In this document: piece by piece, positions 1-9,285 of the stretch
Layout of the letters: each line of letters opens with the position of its first letter
How positions within the stretch are numbered: position 1 is the first letter of the stretch
Source of the DNA: CAMDMI01 sp044379485
GTDB taxonomy: Bacteria; Bacteroidota; Bacteroidia; Cytophagales; Flexibacteraceae
NCBI GenBank assembly: GCA_044379485.1
Contig: JBIPOE010000012.1
Location: 1-64,000 of the forward strand
Length of the DNA: 64,000 nucleotides
Direction: 5' to 3'
The notes under the pieces: generated by a model
Database searches by the model: none
The model's input: the letters and a program-made list of their open reading frames with translations, nothing else
Told to the model about the DNA's origin: nothing
Made by a program: the position numbers and the translations under genes

Positions 1-441
1 ACTCCATTTTAAAAGAATCAAGGTTTGTATTTTTGAAAAATCCTGAGAATTTGCATCAAAAACAAGCTGCTTTATTTGCTCTGATTTCACAAGGTAACTA
101 TATGGTATCCCAGGCTTGGAAAATCAAAGAGGACTTCAGGGCCTTGTTTGGTCAGGTAGATTCCTCACGCACTGTTAATACTCGAAAAGTGGTTTTTCAG
201 TACAAAAAGTTATGATATAAACCCAATAACAAAGGTGGTGGAAATGTTTAAAAGACATAAACAGACAATAGCAAATGCTCTATCCAATCCTGATAGCAAT
301 GCATATGCTGAAAGAATGAACGGAAGCATCCAAGAGCTTAAATTTGTCGCTAGAGGTTTTAGAAACATCCACAATTTCAGAATAGTCATTTTATTCCACC
401 ATGGTAAACTGAACTTATTTCCAACACTAAATTTCCTGTAG
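1..441 (+). pseudogene. Broken ISL3-like transposase, C-terminal part
   Basis: The reading frame is open from the left edge and encodes a stretch ending in the KEDFRALFG region, then stops at 213-215. The C-terminal part continues in another frame from about 208 and contains NPDSNAYAERMNGSIQE and RGFRNIHNFR, which resemble the final part of ISL3-type DDE transposases with the catalytic Glu in the AERMNG motif. Fewer codons separate the two blocks than in the intact family, so a deletion accompanies the frameshift. The 5' portion lies outside the window. No terminal inverted repeat is visible on the right. Family assignment is from recognition of motifs only. Confidence 0.65.
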
Positions 442-713
442 AACCAAAGATTTAGCAAAGTTATTTTAAATGACTGAAATTCAATTATTTGTAATCTTGT
501 TTTTTTCAAGAATTTTAAAAAATATATTTCTTCCAGAGTGATTTTTGATTTATCCTCCATTTAACGTTTCTATTATTTTCTGGAACAACATTTTCAAACA
601 AGTCAATTCTTGAAGTTAAAATGAAGTCAATTTTTCTTGTAATAATTTCCTCATTTTGACCAAGCATATTTAAAAATCAAAACCGACCTTTCGCTTCCTA
701 CACCCTTTTGCGT

Positions 714-3700
714 ATGACCCGTATTTTTTACCTTTTTGTTTGCCTTTCTTTACTTTTTAAGCTGGATGTATTTGCTCAAAAGAAGCTGATTTTAAAACTG
801 AAGCCAGAATTCAGAACCACTTTTGAAAACAGATCTGGGGCTTTTGCATTCATTTTTTCTGATCTGAAACTTAATCCACCCAAAAAACGATTCCCTTTTC
901 ATAAACCACTGCCCCAAACGGAGACAAAGGCAAATCCCAAATTGGTGGACTTAAGTCTTATCTATGAATTGGAAGTGCCAATGGTTTTGGCATCGAATTT
1001 TACATGGAGGCAATTTCAAAATAAGCCAGAGCTGGAATATGCGGAATGGGAAGAACTGGAAGCGTTTCCTTTGTCAAACCCAAATGATCCAAACGCAGAT
1101 TCTTTGGTGGGTAGCCAAAGACAGGTTTTAAGAAAGATAATGGCTTACCAGGCCTGGAACCTAAGCCAGGGAGATACCAATACTTTAATTGGTATTTTGG
1201 ATACAGGTGTGCCTGTTGACCATGAGGACCTGATTTCCCAGATAAAAACCAATCCAAACGATCCGCCAAATGGCCTTGATGACGATCAAAACGGACTTAT
1301 TGACGACTACCGTGGTTGGGATTTTGGCAGCAATGATAACAACCCAACGCCAGACAATACTGGAACAGCTCCCGGACATGGAACTTCTGTGGCTAGTCTG
1401 GCTGCAGGAGCAACAAATAATGGAAAAGGGATAGCCGGAGTCGCATATAAATGCAAAATATTGCCCGTTAAAATATGGAATTGGGCTGGTAATTTTAGTA
1501 ATTTCAAGGGATATGATGCCATTGTGTATGCCGCTGATAGGGGTTGTAAAGTAATCAATTGCTCATGGGGCTCTCCTAGAATCAACAGACAATATGAACA
1601 GGATATTATAAACTACGCTACATTTAATAAAGATGCTTTGGTAGTTGCAGCTGGAGGAAATACACCTGGTTTTTTAAACTTTCTGCCAGCCAATTATGAC
1701 AATGTTTTAGGTGTTACCATGACGGATACTACAGATCAGATTTTCTGGGCAGCTTCTCAAAATTTCAAACTGGATATTACTGCTCCCGGCGTCAATGTAT
1801 TTGGAATTCAGACCAATGGCAATTATGGTTGGGTTGAAGGAGGTTCTTCAATGGCCTCTCCTATGGTAGCAGGCGCAGCAGGTTTGATTCGTTCAAAATT
1901 TCCTGAATTGACCGGACTTCAAGCAGGTGAATTGTTGCGAGTAAATACAGACACCATTTACTCAATTCCTGGAAATGCGGGTTACAGAGACAAGGCAGGA
2001 AGGGGCCGTCTTAATATTTTAAAAGCACTTCAAAAGAAACAAAGCATTTCCTTAAGAGCAGTAGATCTGGATTTTAGAACAAAAAGTGGTTTGTCTGCGA
2101 GAGCGGGAGACACGGTTTTGATTTATGTAAAAGTTCAGAATTTTCTGGATAGCATTTCGGGATTTGAGGCAAAAGTTTCCAGTATAAGTCCTTACCTTCA
2201 GTTTATTCAGAATACCCTAAGTTTTGGTCCAATGGCTACACTTTCAGAAAAGTGGACAACAATGCCTTTTGTGGCTGTCATTAGTCCTTTAATGAATACA
2301 GTTGAAAAAGCCGAAATCAGGATTGAAGTAAAAGTAGCCAATTTGTATGTAGACCAACGCTGGTTTATTGTTAATATAAATTATCCATATTTAGACCTGG
2401 ATATCAACCAGGTAAGAAGCACAGTGGTTTCTTACAACAGGTTTGGAGCTTTGGATATTTCTGGAACCATTGGTTCTGGAATCAAATACAAAAATGTCCA
2501 GATGTTTGGGGATGCCGGACTTATGATTGGAACCGGACCTTCCCGGGTTTCAAACGTCGTATATGACACGGCTTCAAACGATTATCATTTTAAAGCTGAA
2601 ACCGATATTCGCTTTACAAATTACAAAAACTTAAGCCAGCACGCAGTAAATTATAGCAATGATTCAGCGGCTGGGGCGGCAAGAATTGGCCTCAGGATCA
2701 AACAATCCTCGTTTGCCATGAAAGATGATTCATTAAGTGGATCTGTTTTTCTAAACTATCATATCACAAACCGCAATTCAACTTCTATTGACAGCATTTG
2801 TGTGGCCCAATACAATGACTGGGAGCTTGAAAACCTCAATGCAAATTTTGCTTTATGGATAGATAGCTTAAAGCTTGGATATACAAAAGGAAAGGCTTTC
2901 AGGACAAGGTTTGCGGCTGTGCAGTTGTTAAGCGGTGGAGAACCACAGTTTTATGCAATAGATGCTCTTGGTAATACAAACAATGGAAACATAAATCTTT
3001 TTGATGGCTTTTCTATTGCCGAAAAGTGGCAAACTATGAGCAAAGGAATAGGCCGACCAAACGCAGGTCAAGGAGTAAATGGAAATAATGTAGTCCAGGT
3101 TGTGGGAACAAAACTTAGAAATTTCGCTGCTGGCGAAACCCGGAAAGTAGCATTCGCTTTTTTGTTTGCAGATAGCCTACAGGAATTGACAAAAAGGGCA
3201 AAAGCCAACCAAAGCTTCTGGAAACAATTGAATACCAGCCCTTCTCCAGACTCGGCAAAATTTAAGATCTGTAAAGGTGATACGGTTGATTATTTCCTTG
3301 GAAACTATGCGGGAATAAAAAATATAAAGGTGTATTCAAACAAAACAAGTGAGGATGCCCTATATGAGGGCACAGGAATTTCAAGTCGGATTTTTAAGGA
3401 TACCAGTTTGTATGTGTCTGGAAATGACTCGGTTTTTCTTGGGCCAAGGGTTCCATTTAAGTGGACAAGTTTCCAAAAGCCAAAAGGAACTTTTCAATCT
3501 TTATCCATGTTGCCAGGAGATTCGATTTCAATCGATAGCAGTTTGACCTTCAAAGCAATTGATACCACCGGAACTTTTAAAAACCGTTGGGAAGTTAATG
3601 GTGCAGTTCTCCCTGATACAGGTATTTCAGTTTCCATTTTGTTTGACTCCTTAATGCAATATTCCATTTGTTTGAAACAAACTGAACCTGAAAACAACTG

Positions 3701-3998
3701 TGAAAATCAAACATGTAAAACGCTGAAAGTGTTTCAATTGGTCAATACAAAGAAAGAAATCTTCCCTGTTTTATTCAGGCATTACCCAAATCCTGTTCAA
3801 GGCAATTTGTTTTTTAGTTCAAATGAAAAAGGTTTGGTTTTTGAACTTTCGGATCTTTTGGGTAGGAAAATTCTTCAGGAGAAACTTGATAACCAAACGG
3901 GTCACATTGAGCTAAATAACATCCAATCTGGTATTTACAGCTATAAGATTTTAGGTAGAAATGGAAGTAAATCAGGGAAATTGGTAATAGACAATTAG
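714..3998 (+). CDS. Secreted subtilisin-like (S8) serine protease with T9SS type A sorting domain
   Basis: Predicted extracellular endopeptidase. The ATG at 714 is preferred to the TTG at 708 because it starts directly with a signal peptide ending near VFAQ. The S8 catalytic triad is visible: Asp about residue 163 (GILDTGVPVDHEDL), His about 222 (GHGTSVAS) and Ser about 379 (GGSSMASPM), with the NCSWGS substrate-binding segment between. Calcium-binding-like Asp/Asn-rich loops (NGLDDDQNGLIDDYRGWDF) lie between Asp and His. A long region of beta-type sequence follows, and the last 75 residues (HYPNPVQGN to KLVIDN) form a T9SS type A C-terminal domain, so export across the outer membrane by T9SS is expected. 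Monocistronic by position. Confidence 0.93.
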   Translation: MTRIFYLFVCLSLLFKLDVFAQKKLILKLKPEFRTTFENRSGAFAFIFSDLKLNPPKKRFPFHKPLPQTETKANPKLVDLSLIYELEVPMVLASNFTWRQFQNKPELEYAEWEELEAFPLSNPNDPNADSLVGSQRQVLRKIMAYQAWNLSQGDTNTLIGILDTGVPVDHEDLISQIKTNPNDPPNGLDDDQNGLIDDYRGWDFGSNDNNPTPDNTGTAPGHGTSVASLAAGATNNGKGIAGVAYKCKILPVKIWNWAGNFSNFKGYDAIVYAADRGCKVINCSWGSPRINRQYEQDIINYATFNKDALVVAAGGNTPGFLNFLPANYDNVLGVTMTDTTDQIFWAASQNFKLDITAPGVNVFGIQTNGNYGWVEGGSSMASPMVAGAAGLIRSKFPELTGLQAGELLRVNTDTIYSIPGNAGYRDKAGRGRLNILKALQKKQSISLRAVDLDFRTKSGLSARAGDTVLIYVKVQNFLDSISGFEAKVSSISPYLQFIQNTLSFGPMATLSEKWTTMPFVAVISPLMNTVEKAEIRIEVKVANLYVDQRWFIVNINYPYLDLDINQVRSTVVSYNRFGALDISGTIGSGIKYKNVQMFGDAGLMIGTGPSRVSNVVYDTASNDYHFKAETDIRFTNYKNLSQHAVNYSNDSAAGAARIGLRIKQSSFAMKDDSLSGSVFLNYHITNRNSTSIDSICVAQYNDWELENLNANFALWIDSLKLGYTKGKAFRTRFAAVQLLSGGEPQFYAIDALGNTNNGNINLFDGFSIAEKWQTMSKGIGRPNAGQGVNGNNVVQVVGTKLRNFAAGETRKVAFAFLFADSLQELTKRAKANQSFWKQLNTSPSPDSAKFKICKGDTVDYFLGNYAGIKNIKVYSNKTSEDALYEGTGISSRIFKDTSLYVSGNDSVFLGPRVPFKWTSFQKPKGTFQSLSMLPGDSISIDSSLTFKAIDTTGTFKNRWEVNGAVLPDTGISVSILFDSLMQYSICLKQTEPENNCENQTCKTLKVFQLVNTKKEIFPVLFRHYPNPVQGNLFFSSNEKGLVFELSDLLGRKILQEKLDNQTGHIELNNIQSGIYSYKILGRNGSKSGKLVIDN

Positions 3999-4073
3999 TC
4001 AGCTTAATGAAAACTGCCTTCTATTTTAAAAACTTAGAAGTTGAAATATTGTAAAAGCTAATATCCACTTGAT

Positions 4074-4967
4074 TTACAGCAAGTTGTTTTTCTTCAATAT
4101 GTCCTCAACTTTGGATAAAGTTAGATCTGCCATCTTGGCCAATATTGCCTTCTCAATGCCTTCTTTGAAGCCGGCAACTACCATTTCTTCTGTTTTTTGT
4201 ATTTGGCCTTCGATTTTTCCTTCAATCTTACCCTCAATCTTTCCTTTCCCAAAACCTTTTTCCAAAGCATCGCTAATCAAAGCTTTTTCTACCCGAACAG
4301 AATCCCAATATCGCTCATAAGTATCGAGCTCTTCTTTGGTGTAGGAACTTTCTTCCAATAAATCAATGGCTTGTTTTAGTTCACTTGATTCCATACTTTC
4401 TTTAGAATTGGTTTGCATAAATTTATCAATATCACTTATCAAACGTAACCAAAGAATACCCAAAGCCTTTTCTTGCAAATTTTGGGCTTTCACCTTTGGC
4501 AATTCCACAAATATAAATTCCAATCCTTTCATTTGCAATTGGGGCTCCTGAACCGATACGATTTTGTAGTGGTGGAAATAGCTGTCACTATCGGTTACAA
4601 AATTCTGGTTTACAAGGCTCAGGGCATATACGGGTTGCAATAATTCATATTGTTCACCTTTTTCTAATTGTTTCACAAAAGCTTTTGAGGCATTAAAAAG
4701 CACCCTGTTTTGGAAGGAATTTGTCCAAAGCATCTGCATTTCCACTATAAACTGCCTGCCTAAAGTGTCTTTGCAGCGCACATCGACAATGGTATATTTA
4801 AAAAGAGGAATAACCGGAGTGAGCTCCGCTGGCAGGTATTCTATACTTTGAATTTTTTGCGTTTCATCCAAAGGTAAAACGCTGTTCAAAAAACTGATGA
4901 GCAAGTGGGGATGCTCAGCAAATATTTTTTTGAAAGTGAGGTCGTTTTTTGGGTCCAGGTAACGCAT
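4074..4967 (-). CDS. Rpn/PD-(D/E)XK nuclease-family protein (PDDEXK_2)
   Basis: Member of the Rpn-like family, often labelled 'PD-(D/E)XK nuclease family transposase'. The N-terminus MRYLDPKNDLTFKKIF and the block IVDVRCKDTLGRQFIVEMQM match the family's D...ExQ nuclease core. Known Rpn proteins are DNA endonucleases linked to recombination and phage defence, but the role here is inferred. Near the C-terminus three GKIE tetrapeptides in a row are encoded by near-identical 12-bp units (4207-4242), a feature common in this family that allows in-frame length change. Stands alone between the subtilase and the CoA-transferase gene; no terminal repeats suggest that it is itself mobile. Confidence 0.85.
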   Translation of the reverse strand: MRYLDPKNDLTFKKIFAEHPHLLISFLNSVLPLDETQKIQSIEYLPAELTPVIPLFKYTIVDVRCKDTLGRQFIVEMQMLWTNSFQNRVLFNASKAFVKQLEKGEQYELLQPVYALSLVNQNFVTDSDSYFHHYKIVSVQEPQLQMKGLEFIFVELPKVKAQNLQEKALGILWLRLISDIDKFMQTNSKESMESSELKQAIDLLEESSYTKEELDTYERYWDSVRVEKALISDALEKGFGKGKIEGKIEGKIEGQIQKTEEMVVAGFKEGIEKAILAKMADLTLSKVEDILKKNNLL

Positions 4968-5133
4968 TTGGCCTATTTGATATGCAAATATAGAATAGAA
5001 GTTGAATTGATGGTATCAGCCATGAATTCAATTCCTTATAAAGTTCATATGAAAACTATTTATCAAGAATGCTGAGGCTTCGATAGTTTAAAAACCGATT
5101 TCTTTTCAATTTAATTCAACCAAAGATTCCAAA

Positions 5134-5826
5134 CTAAACCGAAACAGTTCTTTGCTCAATCCTCTTTTCGTAGTTTTCACCTTTAAAAAGGTAGTTGATG
5201 TAGATGCCAGGTGTGTGTACAAAATTTGGATCCAACTCACCAACCGGCACAATTTCTTCTACTTCTGCCACCACTATTTTTCCTGCTGTTGCCATCATGG
5301 GGTTAAAGTTTCTGGCGGTTCCTCTATATATCAGGTTTCCCATTGCATCACCTTTCCAGGCTTTTATAAATGAGAAATCCGCCCTTAGCCAATTTTCCAT
5401 CAAATAGGTTTTTCCATCAAATACCCTTGTTTCTTTTCCTTCAGCCACTTCAGTTCCAACGCCAGCTGGGGTAAAAAAAGCAGGAATACCAGCGCCACCA
5501 GCCCGAATTCTTTCCGCCAAAGTTCCTTGAGGAATCAGTTCAACCTCCAATTCTCCGCTTAGCAATTGTCTTTCAAATTCGGCATTTTCACCCACATAAG
5601 AAGAAATCATTTTCTTTACTTGTCTGGTTTTCAGCATCAAACCAATGCCAAAATCATCCACACCAGCATTGTTGGAAATACAGGTCAGGTTTTTAACCCC
5701 GGATTTCAATAAGGCAGAAATGCTGTATTCTGGTAATCCACTTAATCCAAAACCACCAAGCATTAAGGTATCGCCGTCATTTACTAGGGCTACAATGGGG
5801 TCCAGGTTGTCAACTATTTTACTCAT
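5134..5826 (-). CDS. scoA: 3-oxoacid CoA-transferase subunit A, without an adjacent subunit B
   Basis: Alpha subunit of a succinyl-CoA:3-ketoacid CoA-transferase (ketone-body or acetoacetate activation). The N-terminal GGFGLSGLPE loop, SNNAG, YVGEN, and the segment GTLAERIRAGGAGIPAFFTP are typical, and the 230-residue length fits the bacterial alpha subunit. In the known enzyme the catalytic glutamate lies in subunit B, which normally follows directly. Here the next 160 bases hold no gene and then come the Rpn-like nuclease, and no B subunit occurs anywhere in the window. Either B is encoded elsewhere or the enzyme is incomplete. Confidence 0.9.
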   Translation of the reverse strand: MSKIVDNLDPIVALVNDGDTLMLGGFGLSGLPEYSISALLKSGVKNLTCISNNAGVDDFGIGLMLKTRQVKKMISSYVGENAEFERQLLSGELEVELIPQGTLAERIRAGGAGIPAFFTPAGVGTEVAEGKETRVFDGKTYLMENWLRADFSFIKAWKGDAMGNLIYRGTARNFNPMMATAGKIVVAEVEEIVPVGELDPNFVHTPGIYINYLFKGENYEKRIEQRTVSV

Positions 5827-5997
5827 CTTTTTGGTGTTGGTAATTAGGTCTGCAAAGAAAGAGCGTTCTTTTTAAATTTTACTCAGGTTTTGAAGAAATC
5901 GTCTTTAGACTTTTTAACAGGAAACATATTTCAAATGATTGCGCCAATCACTCGTTTTATTCAATTTTGGCCTTTATTTACACCGCGTTTTACAGGT

Positions 5998-7185
5998 ATG
6001 AAATTTATAACTCAGTTTTTCAGGATCTTTACAGGAGCCCTTTTTATTTTTTCTGGTATGGTCAAGCTCATTGATCCCGTAGGAACCCAGATTAAAATGG
6101 AGGAATATTTCGAGGTTTTTGCCCAGGCCTTCCATCCATTTTTTGAGCATTTTGTAGATTTTGCCTTGCCCATCGCCATTTTTATGTGTGTGGCTGAAGT
6201 GGTTATGGGAGTTGCACTTTTGTTTTTTTATAAAATGCGGGTAAACATGTGGCTCTTTTTGGTGCTCATGGTTTTCTTTACATTTCTTACAGGATATACC
6301 GCAATGGCACTTTATGCCAAGGAAAATCCACTTACAGGTTTTGCCATCTCTTTTGCCTCTTTTGCAGGTGTAGAAGGGCCAGCAAATATTAACGCAGTAA
6401 GCGATTGTGGATGTTTTGGCGATTTTATAAAGTTAAGACCTTGGGAATCATTCCTAAAAGATCTTATTTTAATGGTTCCTACTTTATTTTTGTTTTGGAG
6501 AAGAAATAAACTGGAATCGGAGTTTAAAGATTCAGTTAATGTTATTGGCGTTGGCTTTTCATTGGTGTTCAGTCTGTTTGTTGCCTGGCATGCAGTAAAA
6601 CATTTACCAACTTTTGATTTCAGGCCATATAAAGTTGGCGCAGATATTAAAGCCAATATGCAGCCAACAGAACCACTTCGCTATCTGTATTTTATGGAAA
6701 GAAATGGAGAAGTTAAAGAGTTTTCAGAATATCCAATGGATACTACCTGGAAATATAAATCCATGGACATAGCCAATCCGGATGCCAAACCAAAAATTAC
6801 GGATTACAGCGTTTGGAATGATGATGGAGATTTTACCCAACAATCATTTGAAGGCATAAAACTTTTCGTAATCGTTAGAAAGGCAGATAAGGCCGATCCT
6901 AAAGAATTCAGAAAAGTAGCTTCTCTTGCCAGCAATCTTTCCAAGCTAAATAGTGTAAAAGTTGAATCTTTTGTCCTTACCAATAGTGACAGGCAATCTA
7001 TTGAAAATTTGCGGCATGAAGCACAGTTGGCCATTCCATACTACTATGCAGATGGGACAGTTTTGAAAACCATCATGCGTTCTAATTCTGGAATTTGGTT
7101 GTTGAAAAACGGCATTGTAAAAGGCAAATGGCATATCAATGATACGCCTGAAATACACGAGGTTATCGAATTGCTAAAAAAATAG
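5998..7185 (+). CDS. DoxX/MauE-like membrane protein, BT_3928 family
   Basis: Integral membrane protein of a Bacteroidota-specific DoxX/MauE-like family of unknown biochemical role. The ATG at 5998 gives MKFITQFFRIFTGALFIFSG, matching the family's start; an upstream in-frame TTG at 5890 would add 36 residues with no family match. Four membrane segments fill the first 170 residues, with a conserved DCGCFGDFIKLRPWESFLKD loop carrying a Cys pair, as in MauE-type proteins linked to disulfide or quinone redox. The C-terminal 190 residues are soluble and may have a thioredoxin-like fold, without a visible CxxC. Start 60-170 bases from the divergent scoA; the oxidoreductase at 7216 follows after 30 bases. 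Confidence 0.85.
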   Translation: MKFITQFFRIFTGALFIFSGMVKLIDPVGTQIKMEEYFEVFAQAFHPFFEHFVDFALPIAIFMCVAEVVMGVALLFFYKMRVNMWLFLVLMVFFTFLTGYTAMALYAKENPLTGFAISFASFAGVEGPANINAVSDCGCFGDFIKLRPWESFLKDLILMVPTLFLFWRRNKLESEFKDSVNVIGVGFSLVFSLFVAWHAVKHLPTFDFRPYKVGADIKANMQPTEPLRYLYFMERNGEVKEFSEYPMDTTWKYKSMDIANPDAKPKITDYSVWNDDGDFTQQSFEGIKLFVIVRKADKADPKEFRKVASLASNLSKLNSVKVESFVLTNSDRQSIENLRHEAQLAIPYYYADGTVLKTIMRSNSGIWLLKNGIVKGKWHINDTPEIHEVIELLKK

Positions 7186-7215
7186 GCCACCGGCTAAAAC
7201 TTCAATTCAAATTTT

Positions 7216-8172
7216 ATGGCCAAATCATTTCGTTGGGGAATTATTGGTCCTGGCAGGATTGCGCATAAATTCGCCCAAAGTCTTCCTTTTTCTAAAAATG
7301 GAAAACTGGTTTCTGTGGCGAGTTCTTCTCTTGAAAGGGCGCAGGATTTTGCTTCCAAATATGAGGCGGAGAATGCATTTGGATCCTATCAGGAAATGTT
7401 GGAGTCTGGTACAATCGATGCGGTTTATGTCGCTACTCCTCACACCTATCATTTTGCCTGTTCAGAAATGGCTTTGCGATTGGGTATTCCAGTTCTTTGC
7501 GAAAAACCATTGACGGATAATGAGATGGATTCAATCCGATTGGTGAAAATTGCCAAAGAAAACCAGGTTTTTTTAATGGAAGGTATGTGGACTGTTTTTT
7601 TACCACACATTCAAAAGGCCTTTTCCTGGATAGCTGAGGGAAAAATTGGAGAACTCATTCATATACAGGCAGATTTTGGATATCTGGCCAATTATGAGCC
7701 AAAAGGAAGGCTTTTTAATCCGGAATTGGGCGGAAGCGTATCAAAAGATGTGGGTATTTATCCTCTGGCACTTTTCTATAAAATTCTTGGGAAACTCAAT
7801 AATTTTCAGGTGCAAGGACACAAAGCTATAACTGGAGTTGATCAGCATGTTCTTTTCCAAGGGAAAGGTTCAGAAAAAGCAACCTTTCAAGGAATGGTAA
7901 GCTTTTTGACAAATTCAGAAGTTGAGGCTATTATTTTTGGTTCAAAGGGCAAAATTAGGATTGAAAGTCAATGGCTTAGAGCCACTTCAGTGACTTTAAT
8001 TACTGAATCAGAAAAAACTAATTACAAACCAGAAGTTGGTAGTTTTGGATTTCAGTTTGAGGCAGATGAAGTTGAAAAATGTGTCCAGGCTGGCTTGATA
8101 GAATCCCCAAAGTGGTCTCATACTGATGCTTTGTCAATGGCGAATTATATCTCTATTCTTGAGGATGTATAG
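7216..8172 (+). CDS. Gfo/Idh/MocA-family oxidoreductase
   Basis: NAD(P)-dependent dehydrogenase acting on a sugar, sugar acid or cyclitol; the substrate is not deducible. The N-terminal Rossmann motif is GIIGPGRIAHKFA, followed by the family's VATPHTYH and the CEKPLTDN motif with the catalytic Lys. The C-terminal half is the alpha/beta substrate-binding domain. The length of 318 residues is normal for the trans-1,2-dihydrobenzenediol dehydrogenase-like branch. Likely cotranscribed with the DoxX-like gene 30 bases upstream. It is one of three Gfo/Idh/MocA enzymes in the window. Confidence 0.92.
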   Translation: MAKSFRWGIIGPGRIAHKFAQSLPFSKNGKLVSVASSSLERAQDFASKYEAENAFGSYQEMLESGTIDAVYVATPHTYHFACSEMALRLGIPVLCEKPLTDNEMDSIRLVKIAKENQVFLMEGMWTVFLPHIQKAFSWIAEGKIGELIHIQADFGYLANYEPKGRLFNPELGGSVSKDVGIYPLALFYKILGKLNNFQVQGHKAITGVDQHVLFQGKGSEKATFQGMVSFLTNSEVEAIIFGSKGKIRIESQWLRATSVTLITESEKTNYKPEVGSFGFQFEADEVEKCVQAGLIESPKWSHTDALSMANYISILEDV

Positions 8173-8253
8173 GCATTATTGGGTTATATAGTCGAAAGCT
8201 GGTTCTTTTTCCAAGGCTTTTTATTTACTTTACCGAAACATTCAGGTAATTTA

Positions 8254-9102
8254 GTGTACTGTACAAATCTCCGAGTCGCCATCCTTTCCATGTACAACAA
8301 TGCCCCTAATCAGGGTATGCGCTCCATAAAATCAATTATCGAACGGGAAAGTGGTCGTTTCAATGATATAGAATTTGAATATAAAGTATTCGAAACCAGG
8401 TATTTGAATGAACATCCAGATGTCAACGAGTTTGACATTTTCATTTGTACCGGTGGTCCCGGAGATCCATTTGACGGCATTGGTCAGGCCTGGGAAGGAA
8501 ATTATTTCAAAATGTTGGATAAAATTCAGGCAATCAATGCCCAGGAAAATTCCAGCAAAAAATTTATATTCTCAATTTGCCATTCGTTCCAGTTGATGTG
8601 TCGCTATTTTAATATTGCCTCAGTCAATAGAAGACAAAAAACATCTTTTGGGGTTTTTCCATGTCATTTTACGGAAGAAGCAATCGATGAGCCTGTATTT
8701 AGGGGAATGGACGATCCGTTTTATATTGTTGATAGCAGAGAATGGCAATGTGTAGCGCCTAATTATGAGCGTATTAACGAAATTGGAGCCACGGTCTTAT
8801 CATTGGAAAAATTTAGACCGCATGTAGATTTGGAGCAAGCCCTAATGTCCATTCGAATTTCAAAATATTGGATTGGAACACAATTTCATCCTGAGGCAGA
8901 TCCTGCAGGTATGCGGGTTTATTTTGCCCAGGAAGAAAAAAGGAATGGCGCCATTGCCCAGCATGGTTCTGAAAAATTTTATGCAATGCTGGATCATTTG
9001 GAGGATCCTGATCACATCTGGTTGACAAATCATAGCATTTTGCCAAATTTCCTGCAAGGGGCAGTTGTCGAATTGCGGCCGGAAATGGTATCTAAAAGCT
9101 AA
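8254..9102 (+). CDS. Class I glutamine amidotransferase-like protein (GMP synthase-type)
   Basis: Contains the GATase1 core: the Cys nucleophile in FSICHSFQLMCRYF and the His-x-Glu pair in GTQFHPEADPAGM, plus a CTGGPGDP oxyanion loop. There is no fused synthetase domain, so the acceptor of the ammonia, or another substrate, is unknown. The start is uncertain: GTG at 8254 retains the first beta strand (NLRVAILSMYNN); a TTG at 8179 would add a stretch with no resemblance to the family. Follows the Gfo/Idh/MocA gene by about 80 bases on the same strand. Confidence 0.82.
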   Translation: MYCTNLRVAILSMYNNAPNQGMRSIKSIIERESGRFNDIEFEYKVFETRYLNEHPDVNEFDIFICTGGPGDPFDGIGQAWEGNYFKMLDKIQAINAQENSSKKFIFSICHSFQLMCRYFNIASVNRRQKTSFGVFPCHFTEEAIDEPVFRGMDDPFYIVDSREWQCVAPNYERINEIGATVLSLEKFRPHVDLEQALMSIRISKYWIGTQFHPEADPAGMRVYFAQEEKRNGAIAQHGSEKFYAMLDHLEDPDHIWLTNHSILPNFLQGAVVELRPEMVSKS

Positions 9103-9285
9103 TCTTAATTATTATTCGAAAATTTGTTCCTTATGAGCTTGATTTTTTTCTTATAATAATTTTTGGTAAACACCTGTAAATCAAATTAATTTTTTAAATT
9201 ATACCATATTGCATTCAAAAAATGATCTGCATTTTCTTGTATTGTAATATTCTAAAACATCTTTGTCCCTGATATTTTATAACCA

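Noticed and set aside
4074..4967. Mobile-element transposase
   Set aside because: Although often labelled transposase, Rpn proteins are nucleases; no terminal repeats or target duplication flank the gene.
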